Assembly (NCBI GenBank): GCA_016081115.2 | Contig: CM071930.1 | Coordinates: 6,243,419 to 6,307,418, forward strand | DNA: 64,000 nt | Source of the DNA: Rehmannia glutinosa | Lineage: Eukaryota > Streptophyta > Magnoliopsida > Lamiales > Orobanchaceae | Direction: 5' to 3' | Program-made: the position numbers and the translations under genes | Notes under the pieces: generated by a model | What the model was told of the DNA's origin: nothing | The model's input: only the letters and a program-made list of their open reading frames with translations | Database searches by the model: none | Shown: positions 12,290 through 24,360 of the stretch, piece by piece | Layout: every line of letters begins with the position of its first letter | How positions within the stretch are numbered: position 1 is the first letter of the stretch

Positions 12290-13160
12290 AATCTAAGGTT
12301 CAAAGCGACGAGATTAAGATTTCTCCTATGCGGGTATATCGGCGACAATGGGAGAAATTAGTTACAAGACAAGGTATTAACCGGAAAAAACAATGGTTGA
12401 TATCTCGGAAAGTATCAAGAGTTTGGATGAAACAGGAAGTCATCCAAATGAAGTACAAGAATGGTATACTTTTGGAGCTTTAGCTTCAATCTATACCGTG
12501 TCACCGGATTCAGAAATTTCAAAATTACCGAAATGGATTGGGGAAGCGATTTACGAGACACTGGGCCAATAATCCACACTTGGCCGAGGCGATATTTTGG
12601 AAGCTGTATTTTATCGGTGCGGCTCCGAACCAAAGCGAAGAAAGGCTTTAATGAAGCTTTTCATTTCATCAAGCTAAGAAGACCAGGATGGAAATGCTTT
12701 AAAATACATTAAGCGCAGCCTTCACTTCAGGAAGAAGGACCGGTGTTAGTAGGAGCATTTTTTCAAGACGAAGCTTCTACAAAGACGAGCATGGGGTCTT
12801 TGGGTTTGTCTAATCGAAATGGACAAAGTCAAATATCCATTCAAGTTCTTCCCAGTCGACGAATGGATCTTTCCTTTTGAATTCGATGATTGGATCAACC
12901 ACGGGATTTGCGGAGGAACTCTTGAAACCAAAAGGAGAATTCTCGGGAAAACAAGATTCCGGCAAGCAAAGAAACTTAGGAATTGCGTAACATGGCGCAT
13001 GTTGGCCGTTGGATCGACCAGGATCTGTCAAGCATGCCCGAATGAAGGAACCCGAGTTTGGGAAAGGTTTCACCCAAACCCGACCGACACGAGGACCATA
13101 CATTTGGAAAGGACAAGGGCCCAGCTCACAAGACGCGTTTTCCTCGGGGACCACGCATGA
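12290..13160 (+). pseudogene. Downstream viral ORF of unknown role (copy A), broken
   Basis: This corresponds to the 224-codon open frame at 54361-55035 in copy B. The visible content is an N-terminal part with QRQWEKLVTRQGI, a middle with LPKWIGEAIYET, FNEAFHFIKLRRP and KVKYPFKF, and a C-terminal Cys/His cluster (CNxAH...CQAC). It sits after RNase H and before the promoter, where cavemo-, solendo- and caulimoviruses keep the transactivator/viroplasmin gene and florendoviruses keep an ORF2. I see no diagnostic motif for either. Confidence 0.5.
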
Positions 13161-13320
13161 GACCAACTTTTAGAAGATTCCCCGACAACCATCACATGGG
13201 TTGAGTCACGCGAAAAAGAAAAGAAGGCAGTGGCGAGTAATAATTCAGAGTTTGACGTAAGCGGTGACGTCTTACATCTCAACAAGATTTGAAGTCCGAA
13301 TTTCAAGTCGGACTTACCTC

Positions 13321-13327
13321 TATAAAA
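13321..13327 (+). promoter_or_regulatory. Likely pregenomic-RNA TATA box (copy A)
   Basis: TATAAAA in a CCTCTATAAAATGCG context lies about 190 bp upstream of clustered AATAAA signals and downstream of all viral ORFs. That is where the caulimovirid transcript promoter is expected. The same box is at 54204-54210 in copy B. Confidence 0.6.
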
Positions 13328-13513
13328 TGCGAGGATTTGAAGGAAGGCGAGGGACATCGAACATTTTCCTTAGTTTTCTTACAATAAAATCGAGTGAAAA
13401 ATTTGTAATATTTTGAGTGTTTTAGTTTTTAAGTTTTTATGTATTTTCGAGTGCAAGCCTCATACATGAGAGGCTAAACAAGTATTCTCCTCCCAAAAGG
13501 AGATTACTAATGT

Positions 13514-13547
13514 AATAAATTTTTCTTTAAGTTCTTAATAAAATAAA
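13514..13547 (+). terminator. Viral polyadenylation signals (copy A)
   Basis: AATAAA occurs at 13514, 13537 and 13542, about 200 bases after the TATA box. This spacing would give the terminal redundancy used in caulimovirid reverse transcription. Confidence 0.5.
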
Positions 13548-14592
13548 AAAATTTGTTTGTTCAACATGTGTTCATAATGTACTATTGATCAATCCCCTTT
13601 GAAGAATTACTTTTACGCCTTGGAGTAGGAACGAACCAAGGTCGTGGCTTTGGGGTTTACGAAGGAGTCGGATAACTTGCGAGATCATCTTCCCGAGGTG
13701 AGGTTGAGCAGTGAGGAGTTTGTTTGTCAAACGATCCGGGGCGATAATTTTCCGTGGTGGCGTTGCGAACCACTTAACCCGGTCTTTGTTTCGGTCCAAA
13801 AGAGGTATGAATTTTAAGGGATTTATTAATTTTACGGAAGCATGTTGGGCCCGATATGGTCGTGTAATGGACTATTTTCATTTTCGGTCTAAAGACCCAA
13901 TTTGTATACGGATAAATACTTGAAATAAGATCTTGATAGAAGTATGTCTTGTTGAGTTTATAAGTGGAAACTTTGACATGATCCATTTAAAACCTACGAA
14001 TAGAGATGGATCTAAGTAGGTGTAACAATGCCACGAACAAAACAATTCTGAGAAAAATCGGGTTCTTATTTCTCGAAAAATCCGAAAAACAAATTGATTA
14101 TGGAGTAAAAACTTTATGATTATTGTATAATGCAATATATTTATCCTTATGGAGCAATCTGCTACAAATTAGAGTTTAAAGGGATAACTAGAACTATTGT
14201 TATTAAAGAATAAAATCCTAGGGGCAAAATGGTCCAAAAGTTGCAAAGAGTAATTATTTTCGTAGTACAGGATGCAAAAGGTTAAAAATAAAATTATAGG
14301 TTGTGAAGTGTAAAAAGGGGTAAAGTTCAGGTGGTTAAAAATAATTATCTCTTTTTTTCTATGTACCTATTTTCTTGCAATAAATATCGTATGAAATATT
14401 GAAATGTTTTGTCAACTTTTGCAAGTTATGAAAAAAAGAGAGGGCAAATAATGGGGGACCATGATTAATATTGCCATCAAATCCAACAGCTGTGTGGGGG
14501 TGGAAATATACTTAGTACATTTGTCCCAACTTCACCAAATGGTCTCACCTATTTCGTTTCGGTTTGATATTATATATTTTTGGGATGTTCCT

Positions 14593-15953
14593 TTCGGGAA
14601 TGAGGTGGTCTTATGTCAGACGGTCTAACGGATCTCCAATAATACCTACCCTACCCAACCCAAAAAAGAAAAAAAAAATCAAACTAGTCTACTCTCTCAT
14701 CTCATTCCTCTCTCGTTTCTCTTCACCAATTTATTCAACCTCATCTCGCAAGCCACTGCAATTAATCAAATTCTAGAAAAGATTCGGCTGTTAAATGATG
14801 GCAAAATTTGTATGCAGTACTTTTTTAAACAAAATATTGGATCGCATGATCCAAGCTACAACCATGCACCAACTTAGGCAAACAATTAAAGAAATTCATG
14901 TTTCCAGGTTTTTTTTTTTTTTGAGGGGGATGTTTACAGGTATTTAATCAAGCAAAATAATAACAACTTCATCTTATTTCCACAATAATCAAGCTAGGAT
15001 AAGAAACTTGATTAAAGAGATACATAATTGCAAAAAGTATGTAAAAATCAAGTTGTTTCTATATGTTAATCGTAATAATTGTGTTAATTATATTTGTGCC
15101 CTCAATTACTAAATCTTTCAGCAAATACCCTAATACATTTTAGGGGAACTACTAATACATTTAGTTGAGACTACTAATACATTTTTCAGAAAAGCTAATA
15201 CTTTCAGAAGGACCAATAAAATACTGTTCAAGGAACTATTAATACTTTTTCGAGGGACTACTAATACTTTTCCGAGGGACAACTAATACACTTTGGGAGA
15301 AAAAAGTTAATTATATTTAGGAAAACTATTAATACTTTTTCGATGAACTACTAATACTTTTTTGAGGGACTGTTTATACATTTCAGGAGTATATTCATAA
15401 GAAATACTAAACTACTATTCAGGGAACTACTAATACATTTCAGAATAACTGCTAATATTTTTTAGAAGGACGGCTAATACTTTTCAGAAGGACTGTTAAT
15501 ACATTTCAGGAGAAAAACTTAATTATATTCAGGGGAACTACTAATACATTTTAGAAGAACTGCTAATACATTTTAGAAGGACGACTAATACTTTTCAGAA
15601 GGACTGTTAATACATTTCGGGAGAAAAAATTAATTTATTTCAAGGAACTACTAATATTTTTTCGAGGAACTACTAATACTTTTTTGAGGGATTGCTAATA
15701 TATTTCAGGAGTATATTTAGAATAAATACTAAAAAACTCTTCAGGGAACTACTAATACATTTCAGAAGAACTGCTAATACTTTTTAGAAGGACGACTAAT
15801 ACATTTCAGAAGGACTGCTAATACCGATACTCCCTGAAAACTACTAAAACACCACTGCTAATATTACGAAAATGCCATCGGATCCGCGGGTCAGATCCGT
15901 CTAACAGGTCAGACCCGTTAGACGGTCTGACATGAGTTTTTGTGTTCGGAAAT
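14593..15953. mobile_element. Non-autonomous MULE with AGACSGTCT termini
   Basis: The element spans 14602-15944. It starts GAGGTGGTCTTATGTCAGAC and ends, in reverse complement, CACAAAAACTCATGTCAGAC; the two ends then continue with matching GTCTAACGG. Flanks TTCGGGAAT (14593-14601) and TTCGGAAAT (15945-15953) agree in 8 of 9 bases, a Mutator-type 9-bp duplication. A further copy of the terminal motif is inverted just inside the right end (15885-15930), making a small hairpin. No coding capacity is seen. The interior is largely a tandem array. The element at 50014-51808 is a relative. Confidence 0.7.
15110..15835 (+). repeat. Tandem array of ACTACTAATACATTTT-type units
   Basis: A unit of about 25-28 bp, roughly GGAACTACTAATACTTTTTC with variants, recurs some 25 times. 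Larger blocks of about 300 bp also repeat (compare 15340-15500 with 15660-15830, each with TTCAGGAGTATATT). It fills the MULE at 14602-15944. No open frame spans it. Confidence 0.75.
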
Positions 15954-16037
15954 ATATTAAAATATGTTTATTTCATGCGAAATCTATGTTTAAAAGAATA
16001 TATTTTAATAATTTGGCATGTGTCATGGAATACAGAT

Positions 16038-17590
16038 TGTAGGTCCCAAGGGGTGTAAGTGTAAGGTTTAGAAGGGGGGGGGGTTGAATAAACCTTACCA
16101 AATTTTGCTATTTAGTCCTTTTTAAATATTCAGAGTTGATACTACACAGCTGTGTCCTTGATGGACAGTCAATTTAGTCACTCAGTAGAGTTAATCTCTC
16201 AACAGACTCAACTGAGTTGTTGATGGAATAACTCATTTGTTGGCTCTAAATTAACTCGATTGTGGTTTTTGTTTTATTGGAAGACTTAACACCCTTAAGT
16301 TTGATTAAGCAAGAGTTTAGTGCTTGGTTTAGTACTTATAAATTATCAAGTGGATAGCAAATTTATCAGCAGATATAAGCAGTTAAAAATGCAGGAATTA
16401 AAATGCTGAAATGTAAATGACACAGTGAAATTTTTATAGAGGTTATTCTTCTACTCCTCTCTTCTCCAACTCCTGGAGGAATCCACTAGGTAATGATCAG
16501 TTTACAAAGTGGTAACATCCAGATACAAGTCTTGATCACACGGTGACTTGATCCTTTGGGACTCGATCTGGAGACGCCTTGATCACTCGGTGGCTTCTCG
16601 ACGACTCGGCTTCTTCATAGGGGCGTTGCCTTGCTACTACTGACTCACTTGCTCAAGCTCTTTGGATTTGATCACGAAGCCCTCCAAAAGCTTAAGACTT
16701 GGTTCGATCTTGAACCTTCCTACAATCCTTCGTGGAATGTAGACCCCTTGTTTTCAGTATTTTCCTCTTCAACTGATTGAAGTTATCTTTCCTTCACAGG
16801 TGAGTGTTGGATTGATGTTCTTCGTAGTTTAGGCTTGAGGATTGAGAATGTTTGATTTTCTAATAATTGCTTGAACGTCTTTGGTTCAGGTCATCTCTTG
16901 TGTCACTTGTCTCTCTATTTCTCAATTAAACTCCTCGGCCTTTTATAGTGATCTTTCAAAAATTTGCCCGTTGAAGAGATAGGCTAATTTTTGAAAGTCA
17001 CTGCGTCGTTAGCTTGTCTTGTTGCGATCCTTGGAATTGCCATTTCCTCGTATGAATTGTTCTTTCACCTTTTCGAGTTCGACACGGTGTAGTGCTTCAC
17101 ATTGGTTCATTCCATTTGCACGCTTCCGGGGGGTGAGCACTCGAGAAAGGTGGTATGGAGATATTACTTGTTTAAGTAAATCTCTTGATTTACGTGCAAC
17201 GGATCTTTTACTGATTATCTCGACTTCTTTGCATTTCCTTGCTTTCCCAGGTGACTTAGAGTCGACTTCCAATCATTGGATGACTCTTTGTCACTTCAAC
17301 TTGAGACTTGGCTTTTCTCGAGTTGACTTGGTCGATACTCCACTTAGTTGCATCTCACCGCTTCTTCTTGATAGAGTTCCGTCTACTCTTCTTTGCCATA
17401 CTAAGTTTGTCTCACAGCAGAGTCTTCCTTCCGGTCTTGATTGTCTTCTTGCATGTTGGGCGTGGTGACTTAACTCGGCTTGGCGGCTCTAATTGTTACA
17501 AAGCATTTTACAACAAGAATTGGGGTGCCAACTTTCTATTCTAAGTTTTACATGGCATTCATCAAAATCTAAACAATAAAATTCCTAACA
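16038..17590 (-). repeat. Copia 3' LTR (element sense)
   Basis: On the plus strand it runs TGTAGGTCCCAAGG ... ATTCCTAACA. It pairs with 28509-30067 along its full length. Differences include CAG/CTG versus CG at many sites, for example CTGATTAT here against CGATTAT in the other LTR. Confidence 0.92.
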
Positions 17591-17604
17591 ATTTTCCCCT
17601 TTTT
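17591..17604 (-). promoter_or_regulatory. Copia polypurine tract
   Basis: Read on the minus strand, AAAAAGGGGAAAAT abuts the LTR start (TGTTAGGAAT). This purine run primes plus-strand synthesis. Confidence 0.85.
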
Positions 17605-17712
17605 GATGATGCCAAAACTTAAACAATTCAAAAATGCAAACAACAAAGATACATACGAGATAGTGTATTGACATAGAATGTATCGCGCAGAATCAATTTT
17701 TTATTGATCATA

Positions 17713-20700
17713 TCATTCTTGTTCTTTTACACAACTGTTTACAAGGTGTATCAGTACATATTTGTCTACACGAGAAAATAAAGAATTTGACTTTATTTGA
17801 AGACTTACATTGTATGTATTTACATTATGAAATACACGAAGGGTGGACAGCAACACTTCATCTCCTTCGTTGTCTCCTTCTTTCATCTTGATCAACATCT
17901 TCTTCTCTTCTTCTCTTTTGCTCATCGTTTGCATACATTTCTTTTCATATGCCTTTCTCGGCGACTTCATCTCTTCTTATTCTTTCTGTCTTTCCTCCCA
18001 TAGCTGAGTTTGTCTCTTGTTTTTTCTTCTATTCTTTTTGCATACTCGGCGTTGCTTTTAGCCACTTGCAAATTTGCTACTTGGTCAAGGCCGGCCAGTA
18101 GATCCCTCCTTTCTTGCCTGGATCTATATATTCAATGTTTTTGGGCGAGGCCCAGGTAAAGCTTCTTCCTCCACCACCGCTTCTTCCTCTACCTCGGGCG
18201 TGTCGCATCTTGTGTGGTCTTCTTCTTTCCGGTGAGTGACGGCGGAGTGACCAAGCAGAGTGATCGCCGGTGAGTCTGTTGCTGTCGGCCTTCTTCACAT
18301 AACGTGAGACCCTTTTCCCAAGACAAGTCCCAAGCTTGAGCCATAGACATTTTCGCAAAGTATCCTTGGATGCGGCGTTTTAAATTCATCAAGCGATCGT
18401 GGCTCCGTCCCTACATACGAAATGGCATAAGTGTCTCGCTCTCTTTGGAATGCCTCCATGTTGTTTCAAGATGTTCATAACTCGAGCATCCATTCTTCCT
18501 TCCACTTCCTTCATCCCCGCTTCAATTGTTTTTCTCTTTTCGACCATAGATACAAGCAGAGTGTTGGAGTGGCAGAGTCACGGGAGTTTTTGATAATGTC
18601 ATGTGAGGACAGACCTGTTAAGGGGTTTGTGCAATCATCAATGTCATATCTTTTGATCCTTCCCCTCGTGATTTTCCTTTCTTTTGTTTCAAAGACTTCC
18701 TGGTGATTTTCCCTTCGCTTTACCGCTCCTTCCTTCTCAACTTCGGATCCCCCTTGCGCCTTTAGGTATTCCTCTTCCCCTTTTTGGCATCATCAAAGGA
18801 GAGAGGAACGCCGGAAACAGACTTGCAAGCGGGAAGTCGAGCTCTGGCGATGGTAGAGTTCTGTCTTGAGTCTGCTGCAGAGTATGCAACACGAAATTCG
18901 GATCGAGTAGCGTTGGACTCTGAAATCGGCTTCATCTCGGCCATGAGAAGGCTGAATTTTGTATTCATGGTCTCTTCCAAATTTGTAGATCACTCTTGTT
19001 TTGCTCACGCAGCAGACTTAATCTCGGCAATGTGAGCTTCATGCATGTGCTCAATATGTTCTCTCGAACCGTTTTGCATCGCATTTTTGAGCTCTCCACA
19101 CCGCGTGACTTGTTAAACAATGTCTGAAGTATCTCACTTGTTCCACACGCATTGTTTCTGCTTTGTTGCCACCATTCCATGATCCGGACTGTTATGCCTC
19201 TTAAATCGGTAAGGTTGGCATCTCGTGGTCGATCGCATGTCCAAAGAGGCGATGCATCTCCATCCGTTCAATCTCGGCAAATAGTGCCTTGAACACTTCA
19301 CGGACTTGGTGATCTTCCGTTGCATCGATGGCCATGCGGCGTCAAAATCATAATGTTTTGGAACAATGGTGCCGATTGAAAAACGGAACTGTGCGTGGTA
19401 GCGTCTTGTTCATTTCGACTCTTCATGGAGTTCCGGTACCTCCAGGGAAAAAGAAAGGATTCTATGAAGGATTCATCTCCGCCCACCGGGATTTGTTCTA
19501 TGATGAGTGGCGCGCGTGAAGTTCTTTTAGGAATCGACCTGCTTTGCGACTTGAGGAGCTGCGCGGTGGTCTCTTGTTGTTTGGGGTTTGTTGTGAAGTG
19601 GACCCGAGCTTGCGATCTCGGTGTCTCAACAACCGTTGGTCTCGGTGATTTCTCCAATTGAGTAGACTGGTCCCTCGGCCTTATCGAGCGTCATCGGACG
19701 ATGATGAGATTTCCATTGGTGGCTCATCATCAAAGTTAAAGGTTTGACGAGTAGTCTTGGGATCGAGACTTGCTCGTGCTTGGAACATCCGCTTGGTGAG
19801 TCTTTTGGATTTATCACGGGGATGACTCAGCTTCTTCTTCGCCTTCCGATCCCGAAAGGTTATATCCGGATTATCCGGGAATCATGAAGTGCGCTTATCT
19901 CCTTCTCGGATGGGTCGATAATAGCGGGGAGGGATGTTAGCTACTTGACTTCTTTTCTTTACCCAGGGAAGTCTCAACCTCCCGTGGGCCTTCATTACCT
20001 CCAGATCTCTCACCGGCGAGGCTTGGTCCTCCCTTTCGACGGATGTCGGTGTTGTCTTAGGGTCTTCTGCGATGGCATCCATTTGAGTCTCAACCCCATG
20101 GATTGCACTTTCATCGCCCAGTGTTAACTCCAGGGTTGTTCTTCCGTGCCTCATCGCATCAGCGGCGTCATTAGCCTTCGAGCGGTTGGCACCTCGGTGA
20201 GACGATCTCAAATGCCGAGCTTCGTTGATGGCAACTTGTTGTTCTTCTTGTGTTTGTATTTTCTCTACTTCGCCTCCTTGATTCGGTGTTGAGTCATCTG
20301 CGGCATTCTCGACCTTGCTGCGGTGGAGGGAGTTTCCCCTCGGTGGCGCTTTTGGTGAGTGACTTGTAATGGGGTCACTCGTCTCCAAACTCCATTATTG
20401 CGATTGAATGTTCGGCCGTTGGGGCGGTGGTAAAACACCTCAATAGGGGTTGGCTCATTGGGGTCCCCATTATCCCGGTTTCATCGCCAAGTCCCTTATC
20501 GCTTCTTCCGAGTGAGTGGGGAAGTGGTAAGAGCAACAACATTGGCGATTTTTGAACCACTCCCATTGGATCAATTTCGGTTTGTGTTCGGAGGACTCTC
20601 TGGTCCTCCATCGGTCTTTGCTCGTGAAGGATTCTTGATTCGTGCGATCTTCCTGCATTTGCAACTCTTACGTAGCGGCGACATTCGATTCTCCTCGATC

Positions 20701-22344
20701 CTCATCATGCACATGAGAAGACATCAAGGAGAGGATGTGTGTGTTACGTGGTCTTAGGAGATAGGACAGATCTTTGGCTTCTCACGTGCCTCGGCTTCCT
20801 CGACTTGCTTTTCTCTCTCCTTTTCCTTGAAAATGCGCAGGATGTCCGTGCGATTGTCTTCATCCGATCTTTGGGAGTGCGTGGTCGATCCCAAGGAAGC
20901 TCAGCGATTCCTCTTCTTCTTCTATAAACTCAGGCCGTTGGAACTGCATTTCCTGGATCGACTCAATTTCCATTTCCTCCACTCTCTGCAGGCGATTTTG
21001 GATGTGCGGGTAAAGTGGAGATAGGATCATTACATCACTATCCGCTCTAGTAGGTTCTTCTTGTGTTTGTTTGTGTGAACTACGTTTGTGTCTTGAGTTG
21101 CCTCTGCGATCGCCTTTCGAGACTTGGTTGTTTCATCAACTACATCCGGAGACTCTACTTCTCCGGCGATCTCGGTATTTGCTCGGTGAGTGGTGACTCA
21201 GCCCGGTTTCTCAAGCTCGGATCGCTTGATGATTCTTCTTCGTCTCTAGTTTGTACCAGAGGATTTAAGTTCGAGACGGTTTCTTCGAGTCTTGGGGCGC
21301 GGGGCAGGTCTTGGTGCCTTTTTTCGAGGAGTTGGCCGTCTTGGCTTGTCGATTCTCCTCCTTTTGACGATCGGAGAAGGTATTTGTGAGTCCTTCTCGA
21401 CCCGCACTGTTGCGGCGGGAGACACTAGCTGCGGGGCGGTGACTCTCTGGCTGCAGGGGGGAGCATGTTTGGTTTTCTTTCTTTGCAGGGGCGCGTGATC
21501 TTAGTAATGTTGGCTTTGGGGCAGCTCTCTTCTTGGGTGGAGAGGAAAGCTTGATTGTATCTTGAGGGTCGGTGATTCCCCCTCACTCGTGTCGCTCTCT
21601 TGGCGTAGGCTCTCTTCAGTGCGCCAAAGAGGTTTGCTCGAACATCCTCTTGTTAACATGGAATGCCTTCCCATGTCTAAGAGGGACGCCTTTCACCTCC
21701 ATCGGCCAATTACTAGGCCATATCCTAGGAACCTCCAAATGAGCCATCTTCCTTGAAGGACTTGTTCCTACGTCGGGCAGAGTCTGCTTGTGAGACAAAC
21801 TCAGGCCTTGATTTATCTTCTTTTCTGCGATGATTGCGGCCATTACAATCGATTTTGCCTTTGCGGATTGGTCAAAGCCGCCAAATTTGATGTCGATACA
21901 TTTGGCAACTATGTCCAATGACTTGTGATAGTCCTCCTTGTGATCTCTTGTTTTTTGTGTATACTATTTTATCAAAGAAAGTCGGGCTTGGCTATTTCTT
22001 TCCAAGCATCGGCCGGGTTTACATCGGCCGTTAATCTCGATGCTCGCCTGGCGGTAGTGAGCAATGTTAAGCCAAATCCTTGGCATAGATAGTCACCGCT
22101 TTCCGTGAGCAGATGACTTTATTCCTTTATCGTGAATCTCAAAGCATTCACGTAGAATTGTGCGACCTCCTCCACATAGGTCATCGGATATTCTAACGTT
22201 AGAAACGGTTTCCAGGCGTTTCCAACTTTTTGCGATTTTCTTCACTAGGGTGTCGTCGGACCCTGTTTCACCATTCGTCGAAATCCACCGTAGAGCGGTG
22301 TGGATTTGCTTTCCTAACTTGGTAAAGTCATAAGTTGGTGCCAT
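17713..22344 (-). pseudogene. Third-ORF region of the copia element (env-like position), broken
   Basis: Downstream of pol, minus-strand fragments run from an apparent start at 22344 (MAPTYDFTKLGKQIHTALRW) through 21616-21918, 19882-20388 (168 codons; Ser/Pro/Glu-rich, repetitive) and 19298-19657 to a Lys/Glu-rich tail at 17713-17970. SIRE-type elements often carry an extra, so-called env-like ORF here. I do not recognise a conserved domain, and I see no clear signal peptide or fusion segment. The composition is low in complexity and disordered in the middle. The region is unusually poor in CAG/CTG and rich in CGG/CGA, so the many frame breaks may be sequencing artefacts. Confidence 0.5.
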
Positions 22345-22902
22345 TTTTCAGGATTATATCAAGGAAAAACTCGAGAGATTGATTTGGAGATAGATAGGGC
22401 TTGAGAGTATTTTTGCCTTTGCTTATGAGAGAAAGAAATGAACAGTTTTAGAAGTGTGAGAGAAAACGGACGAAAATGGTTTAAATATGGTTTATGAAAG
22501 GGCGTGCGGGTGGTTTTTTGAAATGTGATCGAAATCAACGGCTTAGATTTTGCACGCCTATTTAGCATTTAATGTCTCGTATTTAATGCGGCAAACATTT
22601 GTATCCAATCATAAGCTTGGTGTGCGACTTTATGTCCGTACACATCATCATTATCTTCGACGTATTCCTTAAAACATTCCCGCTTAGTCAAAACGCATTG
22701 CGTTTTTGTCACTTTGCTCATAAGTTATTCAACTTATCCCTTAGTGATTTAACTCTACTTCTCACGATTCTCTTGGTGACTCGGCTATCGTTGACTCGGT
22801 GTATTTGTCCTTCCGACATCTGGTGATTTACTTAGCTGATTTGAGAGTTCACTCTTTTCCTTTTTGTGTTCCATTTCTTTTCTCGATTCTTCCGAGTGTC
22901 AC

Positions 22903-23526
22903 TCACTCAATTAATCCTAACTCATGTTTGAGTTCTTCAAATCTTGACTCACATAATGGTTTTGTGAAGATGTCGGCCCAATTGTTTATCGGTTGAGATA
23001 TATTCCAAGATGATATCCTTCTTTTCAACATGATCTCTTTGAAGTGATATCCGACATCGATATGCTTTGTTCTTGAATGCAACACAGGATTTTGAGTAAT
23101 GGCAATTGCACTTGTGTTATCACACATGATTGGAATTTCTTTTTCCTCAACTTCATAGTCTCGATTCTTTGTCTCATCCATAGGACTTGGGCACAATTTT
23201 GCCCGCACTATGTATTCTGCCAATTTGTAGAGGTGGCTATTGAGTTTTTCTTGCTAAACCAGAAATCGGCTGTTTCCTAAAGCACTTGACATGTGCCACG
23301 AAGTGCTCTTCTGTCCACTCTGCATCCAAAGATAGTCAGAATCGAATAGCCAATTAGCTTGAATCCACCTTCCTTTGGATACCATAGGCCTACTTCTTGG
23401 CTTCCTTTCAAGTATCTCAATATTCTCTTTGATCTTTGTCATATGGCTCTCTTTTGGAGCAGATTGAAATCTTGCACATACACCTACAACAAAGGTGATG
23501 TCGGCTCGCTTTGTAAGATAGAGCAA
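22903..23526 (-). pseudogene. Copia RNase H, broken
   Basis: The 106-codon frame at 22903-23223 starts MAEYIVRAKLCPSPMDE and includes the MCDNTSAIAITQNPVLHSRT motif, then KHIDVGYHF and ADIFTKPL, the standard C-terminal end of copia RNase H. The upstream frame at 23254-23526 covers the connection (LYLTKRADITFVVGVCARFQ). One frame change separates the two. It degrades the RNA template during reverse transcription. Confidence 0.85.
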
Positions 23527-23727
23527 TGATCCAATAAGTGCTCAGATCTTGTTTGATCTACAGGCTTGCCATCTGCATCCATGTCCATTTTGGTGATGTG
23601 TTCATTGGTATTTTTACGAAGACTTCTCCTCCATACCAAACTTCTTCATTAAATCTCGGTGTATTTTGTTTGACTTATGAAGGTTCCATCCTTCAAATTT
23701 GTTTCACTTGGAGTCAAAGGAAGAATG

Positions 23728-24360
23728 TCACTCTCCCATCATGCTCATTTCAAATTTACTTTGCATGAGGTTTGAAAACTTTTCACACAGCTCTTTGTTT
23801 GTGGATCCAAAGATGATGTCATCCACATATATTTGAACAAGCAGTATACTCTTTTTGTCTTGAATTCTGAAAAGTGTTCTATCTACTTTTCCTTTTGTGA
23901 ATCCATTTTTGGTTAGGAATTGTGACAAAGTGTCATACCATGCTCTGGGTGTCTGTTTCAATCCATATAGAGCTTTCTTGAGTTTGTATACCTTATCTCC
24001 AAGATTCTTCTGCTCAAATCCTGGAGGTTGTTCAACATACACTTCTTAAACCAATATACCATTTAGGAATGCACTTTTTACATCCATCTGATATACAATG
24101 AAATTCTTGTGAGCTGCATGGGCAAGAAACATCCTTATAGCTTCCAATCTTGCTACAGGGGCAAATGTTTCATCAAAATCTATCCCTTCTTCTTGGCAAT
24201 ATCCTTTGGCTACTAATCTTGCTTTGTTTCTTACCACAGAACCTTCCTCGTTCATCTTATTTCTGAACACCCATTTGGTGCCAATAACATTTTGATGTAT
24301 GGGTCTTTGCACTAATTCCCATACTTTATTTCTTTCAAAGCGATTGACTCTCTTGCATAG
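23728..24360 (-). pseudogene. Copia reverse transcriptase, broken by a stop
   Basis: The N-terminal frame 24046-24312 has GTKWVFRNKMNEEG, ARLVAKGYCQEEGIDF, ETFAPVARLEAIR and MDVKSAFLNG. The C-terminal frame 23728-24042 has YVEQPPGFE, YKLKKALYGLKQTPRAWY and the catalytic YVDD in VQIYVDDIIFGS. An in-frame TAA lies between them at about 24043-24045 (GILV then stop, then MYVEQPP in the same phase). These are the full palm motifs of RVT_2. It copies element RNA into DNA in virus-like particles. Confidence 0.9.

Larger units (their letters stand above)
6355..13882 (+). other. Endogenous caulimovirid, copy A (full-length, decayed)
   Basis: This is an almost genome-length integrated pararetrovirus. 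In order it has a tRNA-Met primer site, a capsid-like region with a CCHC-type finger, a 30K-type movement protein, an aspartic protease, reverse transcriptase, RNase H, a second downstream ORF, a TATA box and poly(A) signals. It aligns throughout with copy B (53664-61165, opposite strand). Both copies begin about 10-20 bases upstream of the primer site and end at the same sequence (AATGGACTATTT), as expected for a linear copy opened at the primer-site discontinuity. Frames are broken many times, partly at CAG/CTG sites. Its clade within Caulimoviridae is uncertain: a capsid-before-movement order points toward cavemovirus- or solendovirus-like arrangements. Confidence 0.8.
6098..14361. mobile_element. 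MULE-like inverted-repeat element carrying endogenous caulimovirid copy A
   Basis: TTTTTTTCTA occurs at 6098-6107 and 14352-14361. Inside it the left end reads GGGATAACGTTTTTAATCAA, and the right end reads, in reverse complement, GAGATAATTATTTTTAACCA. The similarity continues inward through TTTTTACACTTTGCAACC-like phrases in both arms. A 9-10 bp duplication next to long imperfect inverted ends is the pattern of Mutator-like elements. The T-rich duplication is low in complexity, so the TIR match carries most of the weight. The arms are short (about 250 and 470 bp), and the whole centre is virus sequence. Confidence 0.6.

Noticed and set aside
6355..13882. Ty3/gypsy retrotransposon instead of a caulimovirid
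   Set aside because: There are no LTRs or integrase; RT and RNase H style, a movement-protein domain and a single internal promoter/poly(A) region indicate a pararetrovirus.
17019..17468. 149-codon plus-strand frame
   Set aside because: It lies in the copia LTR, antisense to the element, and the corresponding sequence in the other LTR is frameshifted.
19882..20388. Host gene inside the copia element
   Set aside because: The frame is in element orientation in the third-ORF region, and its Ser/Pro/Glu-rich repetitive content gives no link to a host family.
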